Shown: positions 11,490-20,962, counted from the first letter of the stretch. The stretch: 64,000 nt of DNA from JACVRW01 sp963819635 (GCA_963819635.1 CAWFWX010000003.1:1116001-1180000); one strand, 5' to 3'. Notes: generated by a model from the sequence alone, not told the origin. Made by a program: numbers and translations.

Positions 11490-12302
11490 TCAGCTCTTGA
11501 ACGCCTCTCGGGTTGCCTGGGCGCCCGGGCGCGCCGCCTCCCAGAACCCGTAGGTGCCCTTGTCCTGCAGCTCGCGGGCTGCCGTTACCGCCGCGCCGTA
11601 GGCCGCGAAGGCGAATGCGCCGCCCACGGAGATGCGGCTCACGCCGGCTTCGGCGAGCTCGCTCACGCTCGGCATCCCGGGCAGGACCAGCACGTTCACG
11701 GGCAGGTCGACGGAGGTGATCAGCTCGCGGATGTCGGAGAGCTCGCGCACGCCGGGCGCGAACAGCACGTCCGCGCCGGCCTCCTGGAAGCTCTGCAGGC
11801 GGGCGATCGTGTCGGCCAGGTCGTCGTGGCCGTGGATGTGGTTCTCGGCGCGCGCGGTGAGCACGAGCTTGCGCGAGCCCGAGTGGGCCGCTTCGGCGGC
11901 CGCCTCCACGCGCTCGCGCGCGAGGCCGGCGTCGTAGATCGAGTCGGTCTCGCGGCCCGCGTAGTCCTCGATCGAGCATCCGGCGAGGCCGGCGTCGAGC
12001 GCGAGGCGCACCGTCTCGGCGACGTCCGACGGCTCGTCCCCGAACCCGTTCTCGAGATCCGCCGACACCGGCACCCCGACCGCGTCCACGAGCTCGGCGC
12101 CGTGGGCGATCGCCTCGTCGCGGCTCACCGTGCCGTCCAGGCGCCCGAGCGTGGCGGCGAAACCGCTGCTCGTCGTCGCCAGCGCCTCGAACCCGAGCGA
12201 CTCGAGCAGCCGCGCCGAGCCGCGGTCCCAAGGGTTCGGCATCAGGAGCGGCCGGTCGGCGCGGTGGAGCGACAGGAAGCGGTCGGCGAGATCTGAGGTC
12301 AT
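11490..12302 (-). CDS. Isocitrate lyase/PEP mutase family enzyme
   Basis: Protein of 270 aa with the TIM-barrel pattern of the isocitrate lyase/phosphoenolpyruvate mutase superfamily: NPWDRGSARLLESLGFEALATTSSG at the N-terminus, then SADLENGFGDEP and CSIEDY carrying the metal-binding acidic residues. The KKCGH-type loop of true isocitrate lyase is absent, and members of this short subgroup are commonly C-C lyases or hydrolases of 2-oxo acids. Exact substrate is unknown. ATG start at 12302; it stands alone, convergent with the tRNA. Confidence 0.8.
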   Translation of the reverse strand: MTSDLADRFLSLHRADRPLLMPNPWDRGSARLLESLGFEALATTSSGFAATLGRLDGTVSRDEAIAHGAELVDAVGVPVSADLENGFGDEPSDVAETVRLALDAGLAGCSIEDYAGRETDSIYDAGLARERVEAAAEAAHSGSRKLVLTARAENHIHGHDDLADTIARLQSFQEAGADVLFAPGVRELSDIRELITSVDLPVNVLVLPGMPSVSELAEAGVSRISVGGAFAFAAYGAAVTAARELQDKGTYGFWEAARPGAQATREAFKS

Positions 12303-12329
12303 CGACTCAAGCTACCGTCACGCGACTAG

Positions 12330-12335
12330 TATCAT
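12330..12335 (+). promoter_or_regulatory. TATCAT box, probable leaderless promoter
   Basis: TATCAT sits 10 nt before the ATG of the 41-aa gene at 12346, in a short AT-richer stretch between divergent genes. No Shine-Dalgarno sequence is present. Confidence 0.4.
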
Positions 12336-12345
12336 TTGTAACGAA

Positions 12346-12471
12346 ATGAGCTTCCTAGTTGTCTTCTTCGCGGTCTTCTTCTTCCTCGCGCTGGTGGTCG
12401 GCCCGGCGATGAAGATCGAGGACCGGCCGGCCTTCAAGCGGCCGGACAAGAAGGTGCGCTGGCTGGTCTAG
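12346..12471 (+). CDS. Tiny single-pass membrane protein (41 aa)
   Basis: ATG at 12346 to TAG at 12469-12471. Residues 2-20 form one strongly hydrophobic helix (SFLVVFFAVFFFLALVVGP), followed by a hydrophilic, Lys/Arg-rich tail with RPAFKRPDKKVRWLV. The TATCAT box 10 nt upstream and the overlap of its stop with the convergent reductase stop (CTAG) support it as a real gene. Function unknown. Confidence 0.6.
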   Translation: MSFLVVFFAVFFFLALVVGPAMKIEDRPAFKRPDKKVRWLV

Positions 12472-13698
12472 ACGGACGAGAGGTCGGCGTCCAGATCGCT
12501 GAGCACCGCGGGGTCGACCTGCGTGCGCTCCGACAGGAACCTGCGAGCGTGTTCGAGGTCGTCCGAGCGACCCACGGACAGCGCGGCCTTCACCTGCGCC
12601 GTCGTCCACGTAGAAGGCGATGAACTCGCCCTCCTCCATCGAGCCGCGCACGACCGGCTCGCCCGACCCCGGCCCCACGTACTCCATCGAGGCCCAGTCG
12701 GCCAGATCGGAGAAGAAGTACGGCACGACGTCGTGCTCCACCCCGCGGCCCAGCATGTTGAGGGCGGCCGTCTTCCCCTGGTTGAAGGCCACGTCCCAGT
12801 GCTCGATCCGCATCGGCCTCCCGTGCACCGGGCTGTCGTACTCGCAGATGTCGCCCGCCGCGAAGATGCCCGGCTCCGAGGTCTCGAGCCCGGCCGAGCA
12901 GCTCACCCCGCCCTGGTCTCCGAGCCGCAGGCCCGCGCCTTTTGCCAGCGACACGTCCGGCATTACCCCGATTCCGACCACTACGAAGTCGCACTCCAGC
13001 TCGAGCCCGTCCTTCGTCACCACCTTCGTGACGCGCTCGCCGTCGCCCTCGAAGCGCTCCACCTCCTGACCGCCGTGGACGGTCACGCCGTGCGCCTCGA
13101 GGGTGTCCTGGAAGAAGCGCCCGACCTTGTCGCCGAAGAACGGCTCGAAGGTCACGTCCTCCATCATCACGACGTGACACTCCACGCCGTGCGCCCACGT
13201 GAGCGACGCCGCGACCTCGCAGCCGATGTAGCTCCCGCCGATCGTCACGGCCCGCTTCCGCTCCTTGGCGTCGGCGCGGATCGCGTCCGAGTTGGCGAAG
13301 GCGCGCAGGTAGTGGATCCCGTCGAGGTCGCAGCCGTCCACGCGCAGCCGTCGCACGTTCGAACCCGTCGCGAGGAGAGCGGTCTCGAACCCGATCTCTT
13401 CCTTGGTCGATAGCGTCGCCACGCGCGCCTCCGCGTCGAGCTTCATCACGCTCGTGCGTGAGAGCACCTCGATCCGCTGCTCCTCCCACCACCCGTCCGG
13501 GCGGAAGAGCACATCCTCGCGCGACTCCTTCCCCTGGAGGTAGCCCTTCGACAGCGGCGGCCGGTTGTAGGGCCGATCCGGCTCGCGGCCCACCAGGACG
13601 ATCGAGCCCTCGCCACCCTCCTCGCGCAACCAGCGAGCGCAGTTGGCGGCGGCGAGCCCGCCACCGATCAGCAGGTGATCTACCTGGCGCCGCGACAC
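12468..13698 (-). CDS. NAD(P)/FAD-dependent ferredoxin-reductase-like oxidoreductase (one frameshift)
   Basis: About 409 aa. The FAD-binding Rossmann fold begins at residue 7 (HLLIGGGLAAANCARWL), with RPPLSKGYL typical of rubredoxin/ferredoxin reductases. A second NAD-binding Rossmann motif IGGSYIGCEVAASL is near residue 150, and the FAD-contacting GIFAAGDICEY near 270. The frame shifts near 12598. Removing one base gives a C-terminal segment ending LSDLDADLSSV at the TAG 12468. Such enzymes pass electrons from NAD(P)H to a ferredoxin or similar partner. GTG start at 13698 lies 5 bp after the trkA stop, so it is probably the last gene of that operon. Confidence 0.85.
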
Positions 13699-13703
13699 TC
13701 GCG

Positions 13704-14372
13704 CTATGCCGCCGTGCGGGCGGTGAACAGCTCTGTCACGCGGGACTCAATGCCCACGTCGAGCACCACCAGAACCTCGTCCCCGGGCTCGATGACCGAA
13801 TCGCCGGTCGGTACGAAGCCGCCGCCCTCGCGGAGGATCGAGATGACGAGCGACCCGTCGGGGAGCCCGAGGTCCTTCACGGCGCGCCCCGCCGCGGGCG
13901 ACCCGTCACCCACCTCGAGCTCGATGATCTCGAGCCGCTCCTCGGGCAGGTCGAGCAGGTGGACGAGGCCGTACTTCGGCACCTCGTGCTCGATCAGGCG
14001 AAGGATCAGGTCGGTGGCGGAGATCACGGGGCGCACGCCCAAGAGCTCGAAGTGCTGGAGGTTGCGCGGGTTGTTGCAGCGCGCCACGACGCGCGCGACT
14101 CCGTACTTCTCGCGCGCGACCTGCGAGATCAGGATGTTGTCCTCGTCGTCGCCCGTGACCGCGACGACGAGATCGGCGCGCTCGATCCCAGAGCGCTCGA
14201 GCACCCATAGCTCCGAGCCGTCGCCATACATCGCGCTGTGCTCGAGCTCCTGCTCCACCACCGCATAGCGATGCGCGTCCGACTCGACCACGGTCACCTC
14301 GTGCCGTTTGTTGATCAGCTCGCGGGCGAGGTTCCAGCCGACCTTGCCGGCTCCGACGATCACGACGTACAT
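13704..14372 (-). CDS. trkA: TrkA-type RCK protein with N- and C-domains
   Basis: Cytosolic potassium-channel regulator of 222 aa. The RCK N-domain (Rossmann, VVIVGAGKVGWNLAREL, then VAVTGDDEDNILISQ) binds NAD(H)/ATP. The TrkA-C domain (about residues 140-215) carries GDGSPAAGRAVKDL and PGDEVLVVLD. Its ATG directly follows the TAG of a second TrkA-N gene. Together they resemble the ceoB/ceoC pair of mycobacteria. No TrkH/KtrB channel is in the operon, but two APC-family permeases are. Confidence 0.9.
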   Translation of the reverse strand: MYVVIVGAGKVGWNLARELINKRHEVTVVESDAHRYAVVEQELEHSAMYGDGSELWVLERSGIERADLVVAVTGDDEDNILISQVAREKYGVARVVARCNNPRNLQHFELLGVRPVISATDLILRLIEHEVPKYGLVHLLDLPEERLEIIELEVGDGSPAAGRAVKDLGLPDGSLVISILREGGGFVPTGDSVIEPGDEVLVVLDVGIESRVTELFTARTAA

Positions 14373-14819
14373 CTAGCCCGCCACTCCTTCGAACCGGATC
14401 TGGCCCCGCACCGCCGCCTCGAGCAGCTCGATGGCGGTCTGAGTGGGACAGACGGTCTGGAGGCCCTGCTCGGCGTACCAGCGCGCCCGCGCCGGGTCCA
14501 GCACGCGGACGACCACGCGGTCCACGTCGAAGCGCCGCTTCGCCACCTGCGCGATCACCAGGTTCGTGTTGTCGCCGTCCGTCGACGCCACGAAGGCGTC
14601 CGCCCGCTCGATGCCGGCCGCCAGAAGGGCGTCGATCTCGAGCGCGGTGCCCTCGGTGAACTGGCCGCCGCGCTCCTCCCAGCTGTTCGCCTGCCCGCGG
14701 TCGAGCAGGGCGATGGCCTCGGCGTCCTCGTCGAGGACGGACACCTCGTGGCCCTCTTCCATCATGGAGTTGGCGATTGCGGAGCCCACACGCCCGCAGC
14801 CGACGATCAGAACGAACAT
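14373..14819 (-). CDS. TrkA-N (RCK) domain protein
   Basis: Protein of 148 aa consisting essentially of one NAD-binding RCK domain: MFVLIVGCGRVGSAIANSM at the start and ADAFVASTDGDNTNLVIAQ in the middle. The C-terminus (PTQTAIELLEAAV) lacks a full TrkA-C domain. ATG 14819 is chosen because the Rossmann strand starts there, as in its neighbour; a GTG at 14831 would add four residues. It lies between the APC permease gene and trkA in one transcription unit and probably forms a hetero-octameric ring with TrkA. Confidence 0.85.
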   Translation of the reverse strand: MFVLIVGCGRVGSAIANSMMEEGHEVSVLDEDAEAIALLDRGQANSWEERGGQFTEGTALEIDALLAAGIERADAFVASTDGDNTNLVIAQVAKRRFDVDRVVVRVLDPARARWYAEQGLQTVCPTQTAIELLEAAVRGQIRFEGVAG

Positions 14820-14860
14820 CTCGAAGCCCACAATACATCCGGGGCGCGGCTAACTGCGGG

Positions 14861-16903
14861 CTATGGCAGGACTCCCTCGCGCGTGCCCTCCTCGCCGGCC
14901 GGCGGGGCGGTCAGGATGACCTTGCAGGGGGCCTTTTCGATGACGTAGCGGGTCGTCTCCCCCACGAAGCGGTCGCGAACCCGGCCGCGACCGCCCAGGA
15001 TCGCCCCTCCGCGCAGGCGGCTCGGCTCCTCGGCGCCCAGCACGATCGCCTCGACCCCCCTGCGGCGCGCCTCGGACACGATCGCCTGGCCGGCGGAGCG
15101 GCCGCGGACCATCGCGGTGGCCACCTCCACGCCGGCGTACTCCTCGCCGACCTCCTTGGCCCGTGCGAGCACGCGCTTCGCCTCGCGGACGCGCTCCTCC
15201 GGGACACGCGCGTCGATCGGCAGCGACATCGGGATCTCGAACACGTAGAGCGCCTCCAGCACGGCGCCGCCCTCCTCCTCCTCGCCCTCCGAGGCGGCCA
15301 GACGTCCTGCCGTGCCCACGATGTCGTCGTCCAGCTCCTCGCCGAACACCGGCACGAGGATGCTCCCGTACTCCGCCGCGGCGCTCTCCTGGAGCGCCTC
15401 GGCCGGGATCGTGAAGCGGCTCGTGAGCGACTTCCCCTGTCCGCGCCGGTACACCACGTACAGCGTGATCCCGGCCGCCATCCAGACCGCGCCGATCACT
15501 CGGGCGCCCTCGTGATAGATGACGATGCTGACCCAGACCGAGATCGAGAAGAGCGCGCCGAAGACGGCAGGGAGCGGGACGCGCGCCCCGCGGACCGGGA
15601 TCGAGAACGGGACCCGGAACGCGCTGGGGCGGTCCGGCTCGCGGAAGCGCAGCACGATCACCGACAGGTGCGCGAGCGAGAACGCGATCATCGCGCCGAA
15701 GGCGAACACGCCGGCCAGGAAGTCGAGGTCGTGCGGGAGGGCGAGGGCGAACGCGATCAGCGCGGCTATCGAGATCGTCACGTAGGGCGTTCCCCGGCGG
15801 CGGTGGAGGCGGCCGACGGCGCTCGGGATCTGGCGATTCGTCGCGAGCGAGTATGCGAGCCGGGCGAGCCCGAGCATCTGGCCGTTCATCGCGACCAGTA
15901 GGAGCGCCGCCGCCGTGGCGCCGACCACGTAGCGGCTCACGTCGAGCAGCGTGCCGGGCTCGTAGGAGGACACGATCGCGAGCACCGGCGCCTCGATGAA
16001 GCGGTCCCCGAGCGCCGTGCGGGTGCCCACCACCGGGGTGGCCATCAGGCCGGCGACCGAGACGAGGACGCACAGCACGATCACGACCCCGACCGAGACG
16101 GCGACGACGCGCCTGAGCCCTCGGCGCCCGACCCGGATCTCGCCGGCGAGCCCGGATGCCGCCTCGACGCCGATCACCGTGACGGTCGCTATGCCGGTGG
16201 CGAAGATCAGGTCCTCCCACCTAGGCGCGACGCCCAGATCGATCGAGGCGCGTATCGAGCCCGGATCCCAGTAGTAGGTGAACCCGATCACCGACACGAC
16301 GACGAGCACGACGATGCTGACCACGGACAGCCGCAGGACGCTGCCGATCCGGTTGGCCGAGAGGCCGCGGATGTTCGACATCGCCACGTAGAGCAGGGCG
16401 CCGCCGGCGATCACGTCCGGCAGGATCCCCTCGTCCAGCTCGCTCCAGAAGACGGTCAGGTACTCCGAGATGACGACCGCCCCGATCGCCATCACGATCA
16501 GGTAGTCGAGCAGGATGGCCCAGCCCGCGATGAAGCTCCAGAACTCGTCGAACGCGTAGCGGGCGAAGGTCGACGCCCCACCGCGCTCGACGTGGAGCGA
16601 CGTGCCCTCGACGTAGGTGGCCATCGTGACCGCGAAGAACACGCCGGCCAGCAGGAACACGAGTGGCGTGAGCCCGAGCGCGCGTCCCGCCACGACGCCG
16701 AGAGCGACGAAGATCGCCGAGACGACCGTGCTGAGCGTGATCGCGAACAGCGCCGGCTCCCCGAGCGAGTGCGTGATCCGGGCGCCCGCCCGCTCGGAGC
16801 CGCGCCTCAGGCCCTCGGAGCTCCGCCTCAGGCTCTCCCGAGCGCGGTCGGAGACCTGCGATGCCCGGCGGTCGCTCCCCCCGCCCCCGGCGCCGCCGCT
16901 CAC
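14861..16903 (-). CDS. APC-superfamily permease with C-terminal universal-stress-type domain
   Basis: Protein of 680 aa. An Arg/Ser-rich cytosolic head (residues 1-45) precedes about twelve membrane helices (LFAITLSTVVSAIFVALGVV onward). A cytosolic tail from about residue 515 has the UspA-like pattern YGSILVPVF ... VEAIVLGAEEPSRLRGG ... PCKVILTAP. APC members move amino acids, polyamines or, in the KUP/KimA branch, potassium. The downstream TrkA pair makes a cation role plausible. ATG start overlaps the upstream small gene's stop (ATGA). The frame is intact, unlike its paralogue at 17082-18967. Confidence 0.85.
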   Translation of the reverse strand: MSGGAGGGGSDRRASQVSDRARESLRRSSEGLRRGSERAGARITHSLGEPALFAITLSTVVSAIFVALGVVAGRALGLTPLVFLLAGVFFAVTMATYVEGTSLHVERGGASTFARYAFDEFWSFIAGWAILLDYLIVMAIGAVVISEYLTVFWSELDEGILPDVIAGGALLYVAMSNIRGLSANRIGSVLRLSVVSIVVLVVVSVIGFTYYWDPGSIRASIDLGVAPRWEDLIFATGIATVTVIGVEAASGLAGEIRVGRRGLRRVVAVSVGVVIVLCVLVSVAGLMATPVVGTRTALGDRFIEAPVLAIVSSYEPGTLLDVSRYVVGATAAALLLVAMNGQMLGLARLAYSLATNRQIPSAVGRLHRRRGTPYVTISIAALIAFALALPHDLDFLAGVFAFGAMIAFSLAHLSVIVLRFREPDRPSAFRVPFSIPVRGARVPLPAVFGALFSISVWVSIVIYHEGARVIGAVWMAAGITLYVVYRRGQGKSLTSRFTIPAEALQESAAAEYGSILVPVFGEELDDDIVGTAGRLAASEGEEEEGGAVLEALYVFEIPMSLPIDARVPEERVREAKRVLARAKEVGEEYAGVEVATAMVRGRSAGQAIVSEARRRGVEAIVLGAEEPSRLRGGAILGGRGRVRDRFVGETTRYVIEKAPCKVILTAPPAGEEGTREGVLP

Positions 16904-17085
16904 CGCGCCCCGCCGCGCGCGAGCCAGAGGCGCCCGGCGCCGAGCAGCGCCAGCATCACACCGAGCACGACGCCCAGGGCCAGCGCGCCGCCACCGCGTG
17001 CCAGCGCGGACACGACCATGGCGATCCCGAGGACGAGCAGCAGGGCGCTCAGCACGCGCATGGATGTCGTGTACGCGTCCCTCAT
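16900..17085 (-). CDS. Small two-helix membrane protein between permease genes
   Basis: 61 aa with two hydrophobic segments: SALLLVLGIAMVVSALARGG and ALGVVLGVMLALLGAGRLWL. The start ATG overlaps the upstream permease stop (17082-17085, ATGA), and its stop overlaps the downstream permease start (16900-16903, ATGA). Translational coupling on both sides argues for a real accessory subunit of this transport operon. No family recognised. Confidence 0.65.
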   Translation of the reverse strand: MRDAYTTSMRVLSALLLVLGIAMVVSALARGGGALALGVVLGVMLALLGAGRLWLARGGAR

Positions 17086-18967
17086 TTGCCTGCCGGGGAC
17101 GAGTCGATGCCCCGGGACGAGTCGATGATCACACGTGCGGGGCGCTCGCTGAGCACGGTCTCAAGCGTACGCCCGAATATCGACGAGCCGGTACGGCGCG
17201 GCGGCAGCGGCATCACGATTGCACGCGCGCGGATCTCCCTCGCCTCCTCGACCACCCGGCGCCCGGCCTGGCCCGGGCGCACCTTCTCCCAGTGGCCCGT
17301 GACGCGGCGCCCGCCGCGTACCCGCGCCGAGTCGATGATCGACGCGGCCCTGGCCTCCTGTTCCGGCATGGCGGCGTCGATCGGCGCGTTCGTCGGCACG
17401 GTGATCGTCACGAGAACATGGATGCCGCGGCGACGCTGTGCGGCGAGCCGGACCGCGGTCGAGACCGCCTCGGGCGAGTAGTCGTTGTCCTCGAACGCGA
17501 CGAGGATCGACTCGTACTCGACCTCGTGCTCGACCGCGGGCTTCGGCGCGACGACCTTGTGGGTCTCGGTCAGCGCTGAGGCCCTGGCGGCGGCGGTAGA
17601 TCACGTAGAGCAAGATCCCGACGGCCATCCAGCCGAGACCGGAGACGAGCACGCGCAGGTCGAGGACCGTCGCCACGATCAGCGCGGTGCCCGTGCCGAG
17701 GCCGCCGAGAATGGCGAACAGCGGCAGGTCGCGGTCGCGGAAGCGGACGTTGAGCGGCCCCTTCCAGGGCCGGTTGATGTCGGGGCGCTTGACCGCAGCG
17801 TCACCACCGCCACGTGCGCCATCGTGAAGGAGAGCATCGCTCCGAAGGCGTAGATCACGCCGAGGAAGTCCGCCTCGCCCGGCACGATCGCGACGCACGC
17901 GATGGCGCTGAACAACGTAATCGCGATGTAGGGCGTGCGGAAGCGCGGATGGAGGACCCTGCAGGAACTCGGGCAGCTGGCGGTGCTGGCCCATGGAGTA
18001 GCTGAGCCGCGACACGCCGAGGATGCCGGCGTTGGTCGCGATGAAGAGAATCGTCGCGGCCAGGATCCCCACGTAGATCTCGGCCGGGCCCTCCAGCGAG
18101 CCGAGGTCCATGTTCTTGACGACGCCGAGCACGGGGTCGTCGGCGTAGCCGCCCTCCTCCTTCGGCAGCGCAAGCGCCGTCTCTCCGTTCATCGACGGGC
18201 ATGGCCGACAGCGCCACCGCGGGCAGGAAGGTGTAGATCACCGCCACGGCGCCGACGACGAGGCCGATGCCGCGCGGGATCGTCCTCCCGTAGTCGCGAG
18301 CCTCCTCGGCCATGTTCGAGATCGTCTCGATGCCGGTGTAGGCCACCATCGCGACCGGTATCGCGATCAGGAAGTCGCCGACGGTGGGCGTCGTGCCGAA
18401 GTCGACCTGGCGCACGAGCAGGTCCGGATCGAACACGAGCACGACGCCGACGATCACGAGCAGGACCTGGGTGAGGAAGTCGGCGACCGCGAAGCCGATG
18501 TTCACCCCCGCGGACTCCTTCACGCCGACGACGTTCAGCAGGCCGAGCAGGACCACGACGATGATCCCGGCGACGATGTCGGCGGGCGACTCGCCGAGCG
18601 GGCTCCAGAAGACGCCCAGGTAGTGCGGCACGAAGAACGCCGAGATGGCGATCGTGATGATGTAGGTGAGCATCTGGCCCCAGGCGGCGAAGAAGGACCA
18701 GAACTCGTTGAAGGCGCGCCGGGCGAAGCTCGAGGAGCCGCCCGCCTCCGGGAACATCGTGGTCGCCTCGGCGTAGGTGGCGGCGGTGGCGGCGAAGATC
18801 AGCCCGGCGATAACGAACACCACCGGCGTCATGCCCGCCGCGTAGATCGCGACCAGCCCGAGCGCGTAGTAGATCGAGCTGCCCACGTTGCCGTAGGCGG
18901 TCGAGAACAGAGCACCCGTCCCGAGCACCCGCTCGAGTCCGCGGCCCTTCGGTCGGTACTCAGCCAT
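17082..18967 (-). CDS. Second APC-superfamily permease with USP-type tail (four frameshifts)
   Basis: After correcting four single-base shifts (near 18190, 17955, 17793 and 17577) this reads about 627 aa. About twelve membrane helices begin at VLGTGALFSTAYGNVGSSIY, and the universal-stress-type tail runs from VEYESILVAFEDNDYSPE to RPARVIIDSSRG. It is paralogous to the permease at 14861-16903 and begins the operon. The net excess of two bases matches the length remainder. Either repeated indel errors or a decaying duplicate. The conservation of all segments and shifts elsewhere in intact housekeeping genes favour errors. Confidence 0.75.
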
Positions 18968-19000
18968 CCAACCCCGGAACGCTAGTGGTCGCGGAGGCCG

Positions 19001-20398
19001 CTAGCTGTCGAACCCCGCACCGATCCGATCCAGCACCCGGAGCCAGGGCCCGCGCCTCCCGCCGCGCTCGTCGGCCCGGGCAAGCGCGCGGCGGGTGGTC
19101 TGGATCACGGCGTACCGGAGCGGCTCGGGCGGGAACGGGATCGGCCTGCTGCGCACCATCCGCAACCGGGTCAGCTCGGTGTCGCGCCCGTGGAGCAGGT
19201 CGAGCGCGACGCGCGCGCCGAAGCGGGTCGCGACCACGCCCAGCCCGGTGTAGCCGACCGCGTAGGCCGCGCGCCCTCCCATGGCGCGTCCGAACGTGAC
19301 GCAGAAGCGGCTGCAGGTGTCGATCGCTCCCGCCCAGCGGTGGGAGAACCGGATCCCCTCCAGCTGCGGAAACGTCGCCGCGAAGTTGCTCGCGAGGAGC
19401 TCGAAGGTGGGAGCGTGGTCCTCGAGCTCGGGCCTCATCCCATTCCGGAAGTGATAGATCGCCTCGTAGCCGCCCCACAGGATGCGGGAGCCGTCCGGGG
19501 TCAGCCGGTAGTAGTGGAACCGGTTGCCCGAGTCCGCGACCCCCTGACGGCGCTCCCACCGCACCGCCCTCCGCTGCTCCGCCGATAGCGGCTCCGTCAC
19601 CAACACGTAGTCGTAGACGGGCACGACGTAGCGCCGGATCGAACGGAGGAGCGGCCTGTACGCGTTCGTGGCCAGCAGGACGCGGCGGGCGCGCAGCCTG
19701 CCCGCGACACCCGGCGGGCCCGCGGTCTCGAGGATCACGCCGTCGCCGTCGCGCCGCAGGCGGGTCACGCGGGTGTGCTCGTGGATGCTGACTCCGTCGC
19801 CGAGAGCGGCGTCGCGCAGGCCCCAGGCCAGCCGGGCCGGGTCGACCAGGGCGCCTTCCGAGTGATTCCACAGCCCGCCGAGGTAGGTCGGAGAATCGAC
19901 CTCCGCGCGGACAGCCTCGCTGTCCAGCAGGGTCACCTCCTCCCCGTGCCGCCGCGCCGTCTCGGCGGCCTCGGCGAGCCACGGCACCTCGTGTGGCCGG
20001 GTCGCCACGCCGATCACGCCCGGCTCCTCCCAGGCCGCGTCGACGCCGCGCGCCTCGAGGGTCTCGCGCATCGCGGCGAAGTTCTCGGCACTGAGCCGCT
20101 CGAGCACGTCGATCTCGTCCGGCCAGCGCGACAGGCCGTTCTCGAGCCCGTGCGTCAGCGAGGCCTCGGCGAAGCCGCCGTTGCGCCCGCTCGCCCCCCA
20201 GCCGCAGCGATCGCCCTCGAGCAGGACGACGTCCTCCTCGGGCGCGGCGAGCAGGGCAGCCCAGAGGCCGGTGAAGCCCCCTCCGACGATCGCGAGCTCG
20301 CAGCGGGCCTCGCCCTCGAGTGGCGGAAGCGGCTCGGGCGCCGCGGGCGAATCGAGCCAGAAGACGCTCTGCTCCGAGTCGGCGAGCGAACGGCTCAG
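19001..20398 (-). CDS. FAD-dependent amine-oxidase-type (DAO) oxidoreductase, probable CTG start
   Basis: About 465 aa of the D-amino-acid-oxidase/GlpD fold, closest in pattern to gamma-glutamylputrescine oxidase-like proteins. The FAD motif CELAIVGGGFTGLWAALLA is followed by GASGRNGGF. The C-terminal FAD-contact region is AYAVGYTGLGV. The N-terminus SRSLADSEQSVFWLDSP matches how relatives begin, but no ATG, GTG or TTG lies there. The only NTG is CTG 20398, which overlaps the peroxiredoxin TGA as CTGA, mirroring the GTGA/ATGA overlaps elsewhere. The substrate is an amine or amino acid, not resolved. Confidence 0.85.
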   Translation of the reverse strand: MSRSLADSEQSVFWLDSPAAPEPLPPLEGEARCELAIVGGGFTGLWAALLAAPEEDVVLLEGDRCGWGASGRNGGFAEASLTHGLENGLSRWPDEIDVLERLSAENFAAMRETLEARGVDAAWEEPGVIGVATRPHEVPWLAEAAETARRHGEEVTLLDSEAVRAEVDSPTYLGGLWNHSEGALVDPARLAWGLRDAALGDGVSIHEHTRVTRLRRDGDGVILETAGPPGVAGRLRARRVLLATNAYRPLLRSIRRYVVPVYDYVLVTEPLSAEQRRAVRWERRQGVADSGNRFHYYRLTPDGSRILWGGYEAIYHFRNGMRPELEDHAPTFELLASNFAATFPQLEGIRFSHRWAGAIDTCSRFCVTFGRAMGGRAAYAVGYTGLGVVATRFGARVALDLLHGRDTELTRLRMVRSRPIPFPPEPLRYAVIQTTRRALARADERGGRRGPWLRVLDRIGAGFDS

Positions 20399-20955
20399 CC
20401 GCGCAGCCAGCTCAGCACCTCGGCGGCATGCGAGTCGGGCGGGAAGACCGGATAGAAGACGTGCCGGATGCGGCCGTCGTCGATCACGAGCGTCAGCCGC
20501 TTGAGAAGCGTCCAGCCGCTCGTCTCGAAGGTCGGGAGGCGGAGCGCACGGGTGAGCTCGAGCGCCTCGTCGCTCAGGACGGGGAAGGGCAGGTGCAGCC
20601 GCTCCGCCATCTCGCGCTGGTAATCGGCGGACTGCGTGCTCAGCGCTAGGACGCGAACCCCGAGCTCCTCGAACTGGGCGTGGGCGTCCCGGAACCCGCA
20701 CGCCTCGGGCGTGCATCCGCGCGCGCCGGGGATCGCGTTCCAGCCCGGCGGCAGCTCCTCGTCGGGCCGGCCGGTGCGGGGATAGCAGAAGAGGACGGTT
20801 CGTCCCTGGAGCTGGTGGAGCCGGACGACTTCTCCCGTGGTCGCGGTCAGCGATATGTCCGGAACGACCGCATTGAGGAGATGATCCGCGGCGCCGTCGT
20901 CGTCGGGGACGGGCAGGTCGGCGGGCAGTGTGTGGATGTCGTCGGTGCGGGCCAG
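20395..20955 (-). CDS. Peroxiredoxin (BCP/AhpC-TSA family), probable CTG start
   Basis: About 186 aa thioredoxin-fold peroxidase. The peroxidatic and resolving cysteines are in ARGCTPEACGFRD (C-x4-C, as in bacterioferritin comigratory proteins). LALSTQSADYQ and FPVLSDE follow. The reading frame is open from upstream of 20955, yet has no ATG/GTG/TTG before the conserved core. CTG 20955 lies 7 nt after a TACGCT box, the leaderless geometry used by several other genes here. It is the first gene of a pair with the amine oxidase, consistent with peroxide disposal next to an H2O2-forming flavoenzyme. Confidence 0.8.
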   Translation of the reverse strand: MARTDDIHTLPADLPVPDDDGAADHLLNAVVPDISLTATTGEVVRLHQLQGRTVLFCYPRTGRPDEELPPGWNAIPGARGCTPEACGFRDAHAQFEELGVRVLALSTQSADYQREMAERLHLPFPVLSDEALELTRALRLPTFETSGWTLLKRLTLVIDDGRIRHVFYPVFPPDSHAAEVLSWLRG

Positions 20956-20962
20956 GGCTCTG

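Noticed and set aside
14861..16903. KimA/KUP potassium importer assignment for the APC permeases
   Set aside because: The KUP-family N-terminal signature is not visible; only the general APC plus USP layout can be supported, so potassium transport is left as a hypothesis.
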